A DNA stretch of 64,000 nt, taken from positions 62,001 to 126,000 of the forward strand of contig NZ_JBGCCT010000001.1 in NCBI RefSeq assembly GCF_041260665.1, given 5' to 3'. Shown here in pieces: positions 1-7,093 of the stretch; positions within the stretch are counted from its first letter, which is position 1; every line of letters begins with the position of its first letter. The DNA is from Catenulispora sp. GP43 (lineage in GTDB: Bacteria > Actinomycetota > Actinomycetes > Streptomycetales > Catenulisporaceae). A program made the translations under genes and the position numbers. Below the pieces are notes generated by a model that worked only from the letters and a program-made list of their open reading frames with translations, was not told where the DNA came from and did no database searches.

Positions 1-1
1 C

Positions 2-769
2 CTCTACGGGGTGGGCGACTTCCGCGAGCGCTTCTCGCTGCAGAGCATCTCCAAGGTGTTCACCCTGGCGCTGGTGATGGCCGGCGACGCCGGGGCGCTG
101 CGCGGCCGGGTCGGCGTGGAGCCGTCCGGCAACGCCTTCAACTCCCTGATCCAGCTCGAGTACGAGCGCGGCATCCCGCGCAACCCGTTCATCAACGCCG
201 GCGCGCTGGTCGTCACCGACATCCTGCAGACCCAGACCGGCGACGCGGCCGGCGCCGTCCTGGACTTCCTGCGCACCGAATCCGACGACCACACCGTCAC
301 CATCGACGGCGCGGTGGCCGCCTCCGAGGCCGAGCACGGGGACCTGAACCTGGCGCTGGCGCACTTCATGGCCGCCTACGGCAACATCGAGAATCCCGTC
401 GACGTCACCGCCGAGCACTACTTCCGGCACTGCTCGATCTCGATGAGCTGCGCCGAGACGGCGATGGCCGGGCTGTTCCTGGCCCGCCACGGGGTGCGCA
501 CCAACGGGACCCGGCTGCTGCCGGTGCTCGGCGCCAAGCGCGTCAATGCGCTGATGATGACGTGCGGCGCGTACGACGCCGCCGGCGACTTCGCGTTCCG
601 CGTCGGGCTGCCCGGCAAGAGCGGCGTCGGCGGCGGGATCCTGGCGGTGGTGCCGGGGCGCGCCGCGCTGTGCGTGTGGTCACCCGCCCTGGACCCGCAC
701 GGGAACTCGGTGGCGGGGGTCGAGGCCTTGGACCGGTTCAGCGCGGCCACGGGATGGTCGGTGTTCTGA
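2..769 (+). CDS. glsA: Glutaminase A (5' end outside window)
   Basis: This is the C-terminal 255 residues of a serine-dependent beta-lactamase-fold glutaminase, which hydrolyses L-glutamine to glutamate and ammonia in the cytoplasm. The frame is already open at base 2 and the start codon lies outside the window. The nucleophile motif SLQSISK (Ser-x-x-Lys) sits at about bases 32-52. The family block NPFINAGALVV follows, then the conserved SCAETAMAG and GKSGVGGGI segments near the C-terminus. Length to the stop fits the usual ~300-residue enzyme lacking only 50 or so residues. It converges on pstB and a GC hairpin separates the two genes. Identification is confident from several family motifs; the function of this particular paralogue (nitrogen metabolism or acid stress) cannot be told from the sequence. 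Confidence 0.93.
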   Translation, partial: LYGVGDFRERFSLQSISKVFTLALVMAGDAGALRGRVGVEPSGNAFNSLIQLEYERGIPRNPFINAGALVVTDILQTQTGDAAGAVLDFLRTESDDHTVTIDGAVAASEAEHGDLNLALAHFMAAYGNIENPVDVTAEHYFRHCSISMSCAETAMAGLFLARHGVRTNGTRLLPVLGAKRVNALMMTCGAYDAAGDFAFRVGLPGKSGVGGGILAVVPGRAALCVWSPALDPHGNSVAGVEALDRFSAATGWSVF

Positions 770-798
770 GCTGTTCTGAGCTGTTCTGAGCTGTTCGG
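761..798. repeat. 10-bp tandem repeat across the glsA stop codon
   Basis: The unit CTGTTCTGAG is present in about three and a half copies, beginning inside the last codons of glsA. Each unit carries a TGA, so repeat-number change would leave the protein end nearly unaltered. It may be simple slippage expansion. Confidence 0.7.
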
Positions 799-804
799 AC
801 CGGA

Positions 805-834
805 CGCCGCCGGGCCCGCGAGGACCCGGCGGCG
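805..834. terminator. GC hairpin between convergent glsA and pstB
   Basis: A perfect 10-bp stem (CGCCGCCGGG / CCCGGCGGCG) with a 10-nt loop lies between two convergent genes. There is no T-tract, as is common for actinobacterial terminators. It could serve both directions. Confidence 0.55.
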
Positions 835-876
835 CGCTCGGGGCCCGCCGATCGACCGGCGGCCTCCCCGAGCGGC

Positions 877-1815
877 CTACCCGAACCGCCCGTTCACGTA
901 GTCCGCCGTCCGATCGTCGCGCGGATCCTCGAACAGCTGCCGCGTCGGCCCGGCCTCCACGATCCGCCCGGGGGTGTCGTGGCTGGCCAGGAAGAACGCG
1001 CAGTTCTGCGACACCCGCGCGGCCTGCTGCATGTTGTGCGTGACGATCACGATCGTCAGCCGCCCGCGCAGGTCGGCGATGGTCTCCTCGACCCGGCGGG
1101 TGGAGGTCGGGTCCAGCGCGGAGCAGGGCTCGTCCATCAGCAGCACGTCCGGCTCCACGGCCAATGAGCGGGCGATGCACAGCCGCTGCTGCTGGCCGCC
1201 GGACAGGGCGCCGCCCGGCGCGCGCAGCCGGTTGCGGACCTCGGCCCACAGGCCGGCCTGCGTCAGGCTGGTCTCGACCAGCTCGTCGCGGCGGGACTTG
1301 GCGGCCTTGATGCCGGCCAGCTTCAGGCCGCTGACGACGTTGTCGTAGATGGACATGGCCGGGAACGGGTTCGGACGCTGGAACACCATGCCGACCCGGG
1401 CCCGGACGTCGGCGGGGCGGCGGCCCGGCGCGTAGATGTCGTCGCCGTCCAGCAGCACTCGGCCGGCCAGCTGCGCCGACTTCACCATCTCGTGCATGCG
1501 GTTCAGGATCCGCAGATACGTGGACTTGCCGCAGCCCGACGGCCCGATCAGCGCCGTCACCTCGCCGGGCGCCATGGTCAGCGACACCCGTTCGAGCACC
1601 TTGTGGTCGCCGAACCAGGCCGATAGGTCCAGGGTCTGCAGGCCGACCAGGCGGCCCGAGCGGCCGGCGCCAGCGGCCGGAGCGGTACTGGCGGCCGGAG
1701 CGACGCCGGCGGCCGCGCCCGGATCGGCGGGGACGGCTGGCAGCTGCTGGGTCGGGGCGTCCGCGGCAGAGGCTGTCGCCACCGCGCCGTACTCGTCTAT
1801 CTCGGTCTCGGTCAT
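877..1815 (-). CDS. pstB: Phosphate ABC transporter ATP-binding protein PstB
   Basis: The 312-residue ATPase subunit energises phosphate import through PstCA. After a ~60-residue Ala/Pro-rich N-terminal extension that is not typical of PstB, the ABC domain shows Walker [11 protein letters not shown]-loop [10 protein letters not shown] (the Pst-typical form), signature LSGGQQQRL, Walker B VLLMDEP, the D-loop SALD and the switch His in VTHN. The start is the ATG at 1815, 13 nt after the stop of the sortase-like gene, so it is the last gene of the operon. Separation of pstB from pstCA by two extra genes is unusual, since pstSCAB is normally contiguous. No phoU follows. A longer open frame exists upstream but lies over the sortase-like coding region and is not used. 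Confidence 0.95.
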   Translation of the reverse strand: MTETEIDEYGAVATASAADAPTQQLPAVPADPGAAAGVAPAASTAPAAGAGRSGRLVGLQTLDLSAWFGDHKVLERVSLTMAPGEVTALIGPSGCGKSTYLRILNRMHEMVKSAQLAGRVLLDGDDIYAPGRRPADVRARVGMVFQRPNPFPAMSIYDNVVSGLKLAGIKAAKSRRDELVETSLTQAGLWAEVRNRLRAPGGALSGGQQQRLCIARSLAVEPDVLLMDEPCSALDPTSTRRVEETIADLRGRLTIVIVTHNMQQAARVSQNCAFFLASHDTPGRIVEAGPTRQLFEDPRDDRTADYVNGRFG

Positions 1816-1828
1816 CGTGGTCCCAGGT

Positions 1829-2824
1829 TCAGTAGAGGTTCGGCAGCAGGACGGTGGCGTTCTCGTACACGCACCACAGCAGCGCGGCCAGCACCGGCGC
1901 CGTCGACAGGTAGACGGCGCGCCGGTTCCCCACCACGGCCAGCACGACCGTCGCGGCCACGGCCAGAGCCAGCGCGAGGGCCCACAGCTGGAGCGCGGGC
2001 CAGGCGTCGGTGTCGGAGGAGAGCGGCTTGTCCAGATCGGTCTTGGTGCCGCGCTGCCCGGAGGCGTCCGTGGGCGCGCCGTCCAGACGGGCACCGACGT
2101 AGATCACGTGGGTCGGGATCCAGGTCGAGTCGCCGGTGGCCAGCACCAGCCGGTTCGGGAAGGAGTCCATGACCGGCTTCGAGCCCTGGCCGAAGGCGTT
2201 CACGGTGTAGGTGAAGGCGCCCTGGCCGGTGGTGAAGGTGATCTTGTCGCCGAGGCGCAGCCGGGGCAGCTCCGCGAACGGCGCGCCGAAGGTCCCGCGC
2301 CGGCCCAGCAGAGTACTGACACCGGGCTGGCCGGGCAGCACCGTGTAACGGAGGTGCCCGGGGCCGCGCGCCAGATCAGACCCGGTGGTGCCCTCCACCA
2401 CGACCGTCTGGTGCAGCCCGATCGCCGGGATGTCCATGATGGCCACCGGCGCGCCGTCGGCGGCCGGCCCGACCGGCGCCGTGGCCTGCCCGAGCTCGCC
2501 GGCCAGCGCGCGGTAGAGGTCGGCCTGGCTGTGCTGCTCCTGGAGCTTGGAGAAGCCGAACGCGTAAACGGCCCAGCCCAGCAGAAGCGCGGCGGTCAGG
2601 CTTGCGGCCATGCCCACCATGCGCACGGTGCGCAGGGCCCGGCCCTCGCGCAGCGCGGCCGCCCGAGCCGACTGGGACGACGGGGACGACGGGGACGAGG
2701 GCGCTTCAGCAGCAGGCTGCGGAACGCCGGCGCCGGGCTCCGTCGTGGCCGGTGCCTCGGTCGGTGCCTCAGCCTCCGGATCCGGCGTCACAGCCGGCGC
2801 GGCCGCCTCGGTCGCCGCGCTCAC
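1829..2824 (-). CDS. Catalytically dead sortase-fold membrane protein
   Basis: This 331-residue protein has a ~60-residue Ala/Pro/Glu-rich cytoplasmic head, one membrane helix (about residues 70-90), a class-E/F-like sortase beta-barrel (about 125-245) and two C-terminal membrane helices (about 275-325). The sortase core is clear from [20 protein letters not shown], the block aligned with GHRxTxGAPF, LRLGDKITF, and the final strand. However, the three catalytic residues are absent: the His of GHR is Arg175, the Cys of TLxTC is Gly231 (read LATGD), and the Arg a few residues later is missing. The only Cys lies in the last helix. It therefore cannot be a transpeptidase by the known mechanism. 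The GTG start overlaps the upstream pstS stop (GTGA), implying translational coupling. A structural or partner-binding role for the binding proteins of this operon is inference. Confidence 0.8.
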   Translation of the reverse strand: MSAATEAAAPAVTPDPEAEAPTEAPATTEPGAGVPQPAAEAPSSPSSPSSQSARAAALREGRALRTVRMVGMAASLTAALLLGWAVYAFGFSKLQEQHSQADLYRALAGELGQATAPVGPAADGAPVAIMDIPAIGLHQTVVVEGTTGSDLARGPGHLRYTVLPGQPGVSTLLGRRGTFGAPFAELPRLRLGDKITFTTGQGAFTYTVNAFGQGSKPVMDSFPNRLVLATGDSTWIPTHVIYVGARLDGAPTDASGQRGTKTDLDKPLSSDTDAWPALQLWALALALAVAATVVLAVVGNRRAVYLSTAPVLAALLWCVYENATVLLPNLY

Positions 2825-4638
2825 GGCGTCCGGTCCTTCCCGGCGGCGGCGAGCTTGCGGCGCCGCGCCAGGACGCTCCCGAGCACCGGCGGCACGATCA
2901 CCACCGCCAGCAGCTCCAGCGATGTGAGCCCGGCCATCAGCTTCGGGTCCCGGTGCTGCGGCACGTCGGCGACCACCGCCGTGGCCCCGCCGACGGAGCC
3001 GCCGCTGTCCCCGCCGCTGCCGGAGCCGTCGGTCGGCAGCCCGGTGAGCGGGTCGATCCCGCCGGTCCCGCCGCCGGTTGCGCCGGCCGCGCCGCCGGTG
3101 GTGCCGCCCACCGTGCCGCCGGTGGTCCCGCTGTTGCCGCCGGTGGTCCCGCCGGTCTTGCCGGATCCGCCGGAGCCCCCGGTGCCGCCGCTGGTCCCGC
3201 CGGTGGAGCTGTGGCCGCCGGTCGAGCCGCCCTTGCCGCCCGACGAGCCGCCGGTGGATCCGCCGGAGCCGCCGCCGGTCCCGCCGCCGACCGTGCAGTT
3301 CAGCGGCGCGCCGGCCTTGTCGCACGGGCTCGGCTGCGGGGCGTTGGTCAGCACCGTCAGCTGGCCGGCGGCGTTGAAGGTCGGGTTCGCGCAGTTCGCC
3401 AGGGTGTTGGGATCCACGCCGGAGGCCTGGCCGGGGATGTGCGAGACCTGGAGCATCCCGCCGCGCACCAGGTTGCGCGGGATCGGCGAGTAGCCGAGTT
3501 GGTCGGCCTCCGCCTGGCCCGCGCACAGGATGTAGGCCGCGTACTTGGACAGCGCGGCGCCGTGGTCGTCGGACGCGCGGGGCGGGAGCGGCAGCGAGCC
3601 GGTGTCCCGGGGCACGATGATGTAGCTGTAACTGGAGATCGGGTAGGACCTCGGGTCGGTCATCGTGTAGACCGCGTCGAGGTTCTGCTGGAGGTAGTTC
3701 GGATCGTCCGGCGGCGTGTTGTCGTCGACGCCGCGGATCTTCGCCGCGGTCAGCGCGATCGCGACGTTCGAGGCGGTCGGGACGGCGTAGTAGCCGGCCG
3801 GGTTCAGGACCTTGACGACCGGCCAGTTGTTCAGCTTGGCGTAGGCGTACTCGTCGTAGCCGATCGCGCCCTCGCCCTCCGGGGACATGATGAAACCGGC
3901 CACCACGTCCGAGCCGTTCTCGGCGTGCATGTTGCTGGTCGCCGGCGTCGGGAAGAACTCGGTGTAGTCCCCGCAGGAGACGCCGTTGATCGAGGTGCAG
4001 TACGCGTCCCACTGCGCCTTGTGCGTGTGCTCCATGTACCGGGTCCACTGCGCGGTCGCGCCGGAGCCGTCGGAGCGCACCACCGGGGTGATCGGCTCGT
4101 GCGGCAGGTTACCCGGGTAGTCGGCCTTGATCCGGGGGTCGTCCCACATGGTGATCTGGTTGGTGAAGATGCCGACCAGCACGTCCGGGGACAGGCGCAG
4201 GTCGGTGATCTGCCTGCCGCCGATCTTCAGGTTGTACATGAAGGTCGTGCCGCCGGCGGTCACCGGGACGTAGGAGTAGCGGTAGGTCGGGTTCTCGACG
4301 TTGCCCTGGCCGTTGGAGTGCCCGCTGGAGCCCACGCCCTGGTCCGGCGTGGTCCGGAACGGCACGTCGGACGCCGTGAAGTCCTCCATCCCGTTCTCCC
4401 AGTCGGTCCGGCCGGCCGCGGAGCCGTTGGCCGTGAAGTCGATGTCGATGCCCTGCGGCAGGATGTCGCGGCGCCACTGGTCCAGCGCCGGGCCGCTCCA
4501 GGACGAGCCGGAGCCGCTGAGCGCGGTCGCGGCGTGCGCCGGGGCGGCCGGCGTAATCGCGGCGGCCAGGGCTGCGGCCGCAGCAAGCGCCGCCGCCAGC
4601 CGGGCCGGGATTCGGCTTCTCAAGGTTCGGACGGTCAC
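2821..4638 (-). CDS. pstS: Phosphate-binding protein PstS with Gly/Thr linker and C-terminal membrane anchor
   Basis: A 605-residue exported protein: Ala-rich signal peptide ending near APAHA, a PstS-type periplasmic-binding domain (about residues 45-430), a Gly/Ser/Thr-rich linker of roughly 110 residues (GGTGG-like repeats), and a C-terminal transmembrane helix followed by ARRRK. The phosphate-binding loop is seen as RSDGSGATAQW, and VLVGIFTNQITMWDD is the usual block for the hinge region. Actinobacterial PstS proteins are normally lipoproteins of ~370 residues. Here there is no lipobox, and the C-terminal helix takes the anchoring role. The GTG start at 4638 overlaps the pstA stop by 4 bp. 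An LPTDG string in the tail is too far from the helix to be a normal sorting signal. Confidence 0.88.
   Translation of the reverse strand: MTVRTLRSRIPARLAAALAAAAALAAAITPAAPAHAATALSGSGSSWSGPALDQWRRDILPQGIDIDFTANGSAAGRTDWENGMEDFTASDVPFRTTPDQGVGSSGHSNGQGNVENPTYRYSYVPVTAGGTTFMYNLKIGGRQITDLRLSPDVLVGIFTNQITMWDDPRIKADYPGNLPHEPITPVVRSDGSGATAQWTRYMEHTHKAQWDAYCTSINGVSCGDYTEFFPTPATSNMHAENGSDVVAGFIMSPEGEGAIGYDEYAYAKLNNWPVVKVLNPAGYYAVPTASNVAIALTAAKIRGVDDNTPPDDPNYLQQNLDAVYTMTDPRSYPISSYSYIIVPRDTGSLPLPPRASDDHGAALSKYAAYILCAGQAEADQLGYSPIPRNLVRGGMLQVSHIPGQASGVDPNTLANCANPTFNAAGQLTVLTNAPQPSPCDKAGAPLNCTVGGGTGGGSGGSTGGSSGGKGGSTGGHSSTGGTSGGTGGSGGSGKTGGTTGGNSGTTGGTVGGTTGGAAGATGGGTGGIDPLTGLPTDGSGSGGDSGGSVGGATAVVADVPQHRDPKLMAGLTSLELLAVVIVPPVLGSVLARRRKLAAAGKDRTP
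3030..3290 (-). repeat. Gly/Thr/Ser-coding low-complexity repeat of PstS
   Basis: On the plus strand this reads as many imperfect copies of CCGCCGGTGGT, encoding the GGTTGG-type linker between the binding domain and the membrane anchor. It probably spaces the binding protein away from the membrane through the peptidoglycan. Length polymorphism between strains is to be expected. Confidence 0.75.
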
Positions 4639-6038
4639 GAGGCAGGCTCCGGGTTCGGATGGGCCACAGCCGCGGCGGTGGGTGTCGGTGCGGGATGCGG
4701 GCGCGGCGCGGCAGGGGCGGCACGGACGGCAGGGACGGCAGGCGTCGCAGCGGCCCGGACCCGGTCGCGGGCCATCTGCCGTCGGCGGCGGCGCGACAGC
4801 TCGCCCGGCCGCCGGCCGCCGGCCACGCGCGCGGCGACGAACAGGATCATGACGATCGCCATCAGCGTCAGCGCGGCGCCGAAGGCCCGGATCTTCATGT
4901 CCTCCTGGGGGTAGCGGACGTAGTTCCAGACGTAGAGCGGCAGGCTGACCTGCTGGCCGCTGAACGCGTTCGCGTTCATGCCGGAGGTGAACCCGGCGGT
5001 GAGCAGGACCGGCGAGGTCTCCCCCACCGCCCGCGCCATGCCGAGCAGGATCGCGGTGGTCAGGCCGGACCGCGCGGTGGGCAGGACCACGTTCCACACC
5101 GTGCGCCACTGACTGGCGCCGAGCGCGTAGGAAGCCTCGCGCAAGGTGTTCGGCACGACCCGGATCACCACCTCCGAGGCCCGGGTGACGATCGGCATCA
5201 TCATCACGGTCAGCGCCAGCGACGCGGCGAACCCGCTGCGGTCGTAGCCCAGGGTCAGGATCACCGAGCCGAGGATGAACAGGCCCGCGACGATCGAGGG
5301 CAGCGCGGTCATCGCCTCGACCACGGTCCGCACCGGCCGCGCCAGCCGGCCGCCGACCTCGGACATGAACACCGCGGCCGAGATGCCCAGCGGCACCGCG
5401 AACAGCGTCGCGAGCCCCAGCTGCTCCAGCGAGCCGACGATCGCGTGCAGGCAGCCGCCGGAGGTCAGCGGGTCCAGCGGGCCGGTCTTCTGCATGTCGG
5501 AGGTCAGGAAGTTGCCGTGCACGACGACCTTCTCGCCCCGCCAGGCCACGTAGGCCACCTGGTCGACGAGCACCACCAGGATCAGGAGCCCGGCTCCGGT
5601 GAACACGGCGGTGGCGATCTTCTCGCGCACATGGCGGGCCTCCCACTGGGTGCGCGCGATGCCCCAGTACATGGCCAGGTAGACCAGGTACCAGCACAGC
5701 CAGAAGCCCAGCGCGCCGGACCACGGCATGAGGCGCTCGTACACCAGCCAGACCAGGCCGACCGCGCCGAACGCCGCGCCGGCCAGGGTCGCGTAGTCGG
5801 CGGCGGTGAGCGCGCCGGGACGCACGCGCACCTGCCCGCTGTCGGCGTCGAGGTAGGCGTCGGCGTGGGCATCAGGGTAGGCATCAGGGTAGGCATCGGG
5901 GTGGGCCGCGCCGGGGCCGTCGCCGACCGGGGCGGGCCGGTCGACGACGGCGACAGCGGCCACGTCGGCGGCGGGCACAGCGGCGGCGGGCACAGCGGAT
6001 TCGACAGTCGTCATGGCGCCCTCAGACCCCTCACTCAT
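4635..6038 (-). CDS. pstA: Phosphate ABC transporter permease PstA
   Basis: A 467-residue inner-membrane permease. The canonical permease region with the EAA loop LREASYALGASQWRTVWNVV and the following ARAVGETSPVLL is in the second half. It is longer than the usual ~300 residues. The N-terminal ~85 residues are cytoplasmic and low-complexity and include an Asp-Ala-Tyr-Pro tandem repeat (bases about 5850-5915). Two extra hydrophobic segments follow before the core. The C-terminal ~60 residues are Arg/Pro/Ala-rich. The ATG at 6038 overlaps the pstC stop by 8 bp; an internal ATG at 6014 would give a slightly shorter protein. It pairs with PstC to form the channel energised by PstB. Confidence 0.93.
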   Translation of the reverse strand: MSEGSEGAMTTVESAVPAAAVPAADVAAVAVVDRPAPVGDGPGAAHPDAYPDAYPDAHADAYLDADSGQVRVRPGALTAADYATLAGAAFGAVGLVWLVYERLMPWSGALGFWLCWYLVYLAMYWGIARTQWEARHVREKIATAVFTGAGLLILVVLVDQVAYVAWRGEKVVVHGNFLTSDMQKTGPLDPLTSGGCLHAIVGSLEQLGLATLFAVPLGISAAVFMSEVGGRLARPVRTVVEAMTALPSIVAGLFILGSVILTLGYDRSGFAASLALTVMMMPIVTRASEVVIRVVPNTLREASYALGASQWRTVWNVVLPTARSGLTTAILLGMARAVGETSPVLLTAGFTSGMNANAFSGQQVSLPLYVWNYVRYPQEDMKIRAFGAALTLMAIVMILFVAARVAGGRRPGELSRRRRRQMARDRVRAAATPAVPAVRAAPAAPRPHPAPTPTAAAVAHPNPEPAS

Positions 6039-7089
6039 TGGTCGCGGCGCCGGAGCGCGAACGGGAGATGATCGCCGCCGCGGCCATGTTGACCAGCAGC
6101 GTGATCGTGAACAGGACGAGCCCGGCGGCCATCAGCGCGGACAGCGCGAGCTTGTCGGACTCGCCGTAGCGCAGCGCGATCAGCGAGGAGATGGAGTTGC
6201 CGCCGGCCTGCAGCGGATGCGAGGTGACCGCGAACACCGGCGAGATGATCAGCGCCACCGCGATGGTCTCGCCCATCGCCCGGCCGAAGCCGAGCATCAC
6301 CGCGCCGATCACCCCGCCCTTGCCGAACGGCAGCACGACGGTCCGCACCATCCCCCAGCGCGTCGCGCCGAGCGCGTACGCGCCTTCCCGCTCCCCGGTC
6401 GGGGCCTGCGAGAACACCTCGCGGGACAGCGAGCAGATGATCGGGATCACCATCAGCGACACCACGACGCCGGCTATGAACGCGGACTGCGCGTACGAGG
6501 CGGCGATCTCGCCATTGCGCACCTTGAGGAACGGGAACACCCCGCCGAGGTGCGTGGACAGCCACCGCTCGAAGCCGATGACCCGCGGCGTGAGGAAGAT
6601 CAGCCCCCACAGCCCGTAGACGATGCTGGGCACCGCGGCCATCAGGTCGACCAGCGAGACCAGCGTCCGGCGCAGTCCCGGGGGCGCGTACTCGGAGATG
6701 AACACGGCCGCGCACAGCGCCACCGGCACCGCGATCAGCAGCGCGATGACCGCGATGATGATCCCGTCCGGCAGCACCGCGCCGACGCCGAACCGGTGGG
6801 TGGCCGTCTGCCACCGCTGCTCGGTCAGGAACGACCACCCGGTGGCGTGCAGCGCCTGTGCCCCGCGCGTGAGGAGGAACAACGCGATCAGCCCCATGAT
6901 CGCGAACACCGACAGCCCGGCGGCACGGAACGCGATCCGGAAGACGCGGTCGCCCCGCGACACCCCGGGGATGATCCGGATCGGACGGTCCTCGGCGGCG
7001 GGCCCCGGCTGCGGGCCGTAGCCGGAATTCCCGGGAGGCGGCCCGAACAGGCTGTCAGCGAGCTCGGCGCCGACGTCCGCGGTACTCAC
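6031..7089 (-). CDS. pstC: Phosphate ABC transporter permease PstC
   Basis: A 352-residue permease with a ~45-residue Pro/Gly-rich cytoplasmic N-terminus and about six membrane helices. The EAA loop reads EREGAYALGATRWGMVRTVV, followed by GFGRAMGETIAVALI, the standard PstC signature. The segment with WSFLTEQRW after the first helix is also typical. It starts at the ATG at 7089, only 4 nt after the stop of the giant binding protein, and its end overlaps pstA by 8 bp, so it is translationally coupled on both sides. It forms the transmembrane channel with PstA. Confidence 0.95.
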   Translation of the reverse strand: MSTADVGAELADSLFGPPPGNSGYGPQPGPAAEDRPIRIIPGVSRGDRVFRIAFRAAGLSVFAIMGLIALFLLTRGAQALHATGWSFLTEQRWQTATHRFGVGAVLPDGIIIAVIALLIAVPVALCAAVFISEYAPPGLRRTLVSLVDLMAAVPSIVYGLWGLIFLTPRVIGFERWLSTHLGGVFPFLKVRNGEIAASYAQSAFIAGVVVSLMVIPIICSLSREVFSQAPTGEREGAYALGATRWGMVRTVVLPFGKGGVIGAVMLGFGRAMGETIAVALIISPVFAVTSHPLQAGGNSISSLIALRYGESDKLALSALMAAGLVLFTITLLVNMAAAAIISRSRSGAATNE

Positions 7090-7093
7090 CCGC

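Noticed and set aside
2990-3060. LPTDG string in the PstS tail as a sortase sorting signal
   Set aside because: The fourth residue is Asp instead of Thr, and more than 30 residues separate it from the membrane helix. The adjacent sortase-like protein has no catalytic residues.
1436-6071. Several very long plus-strand open frames opposite the pst genes (up to 770 codons)
   Set aside because: They are antisense shadows produced by high GC at third positions. They lack ribosome sites and family motifs and have Arg/Gly/Ala-dominated composition.
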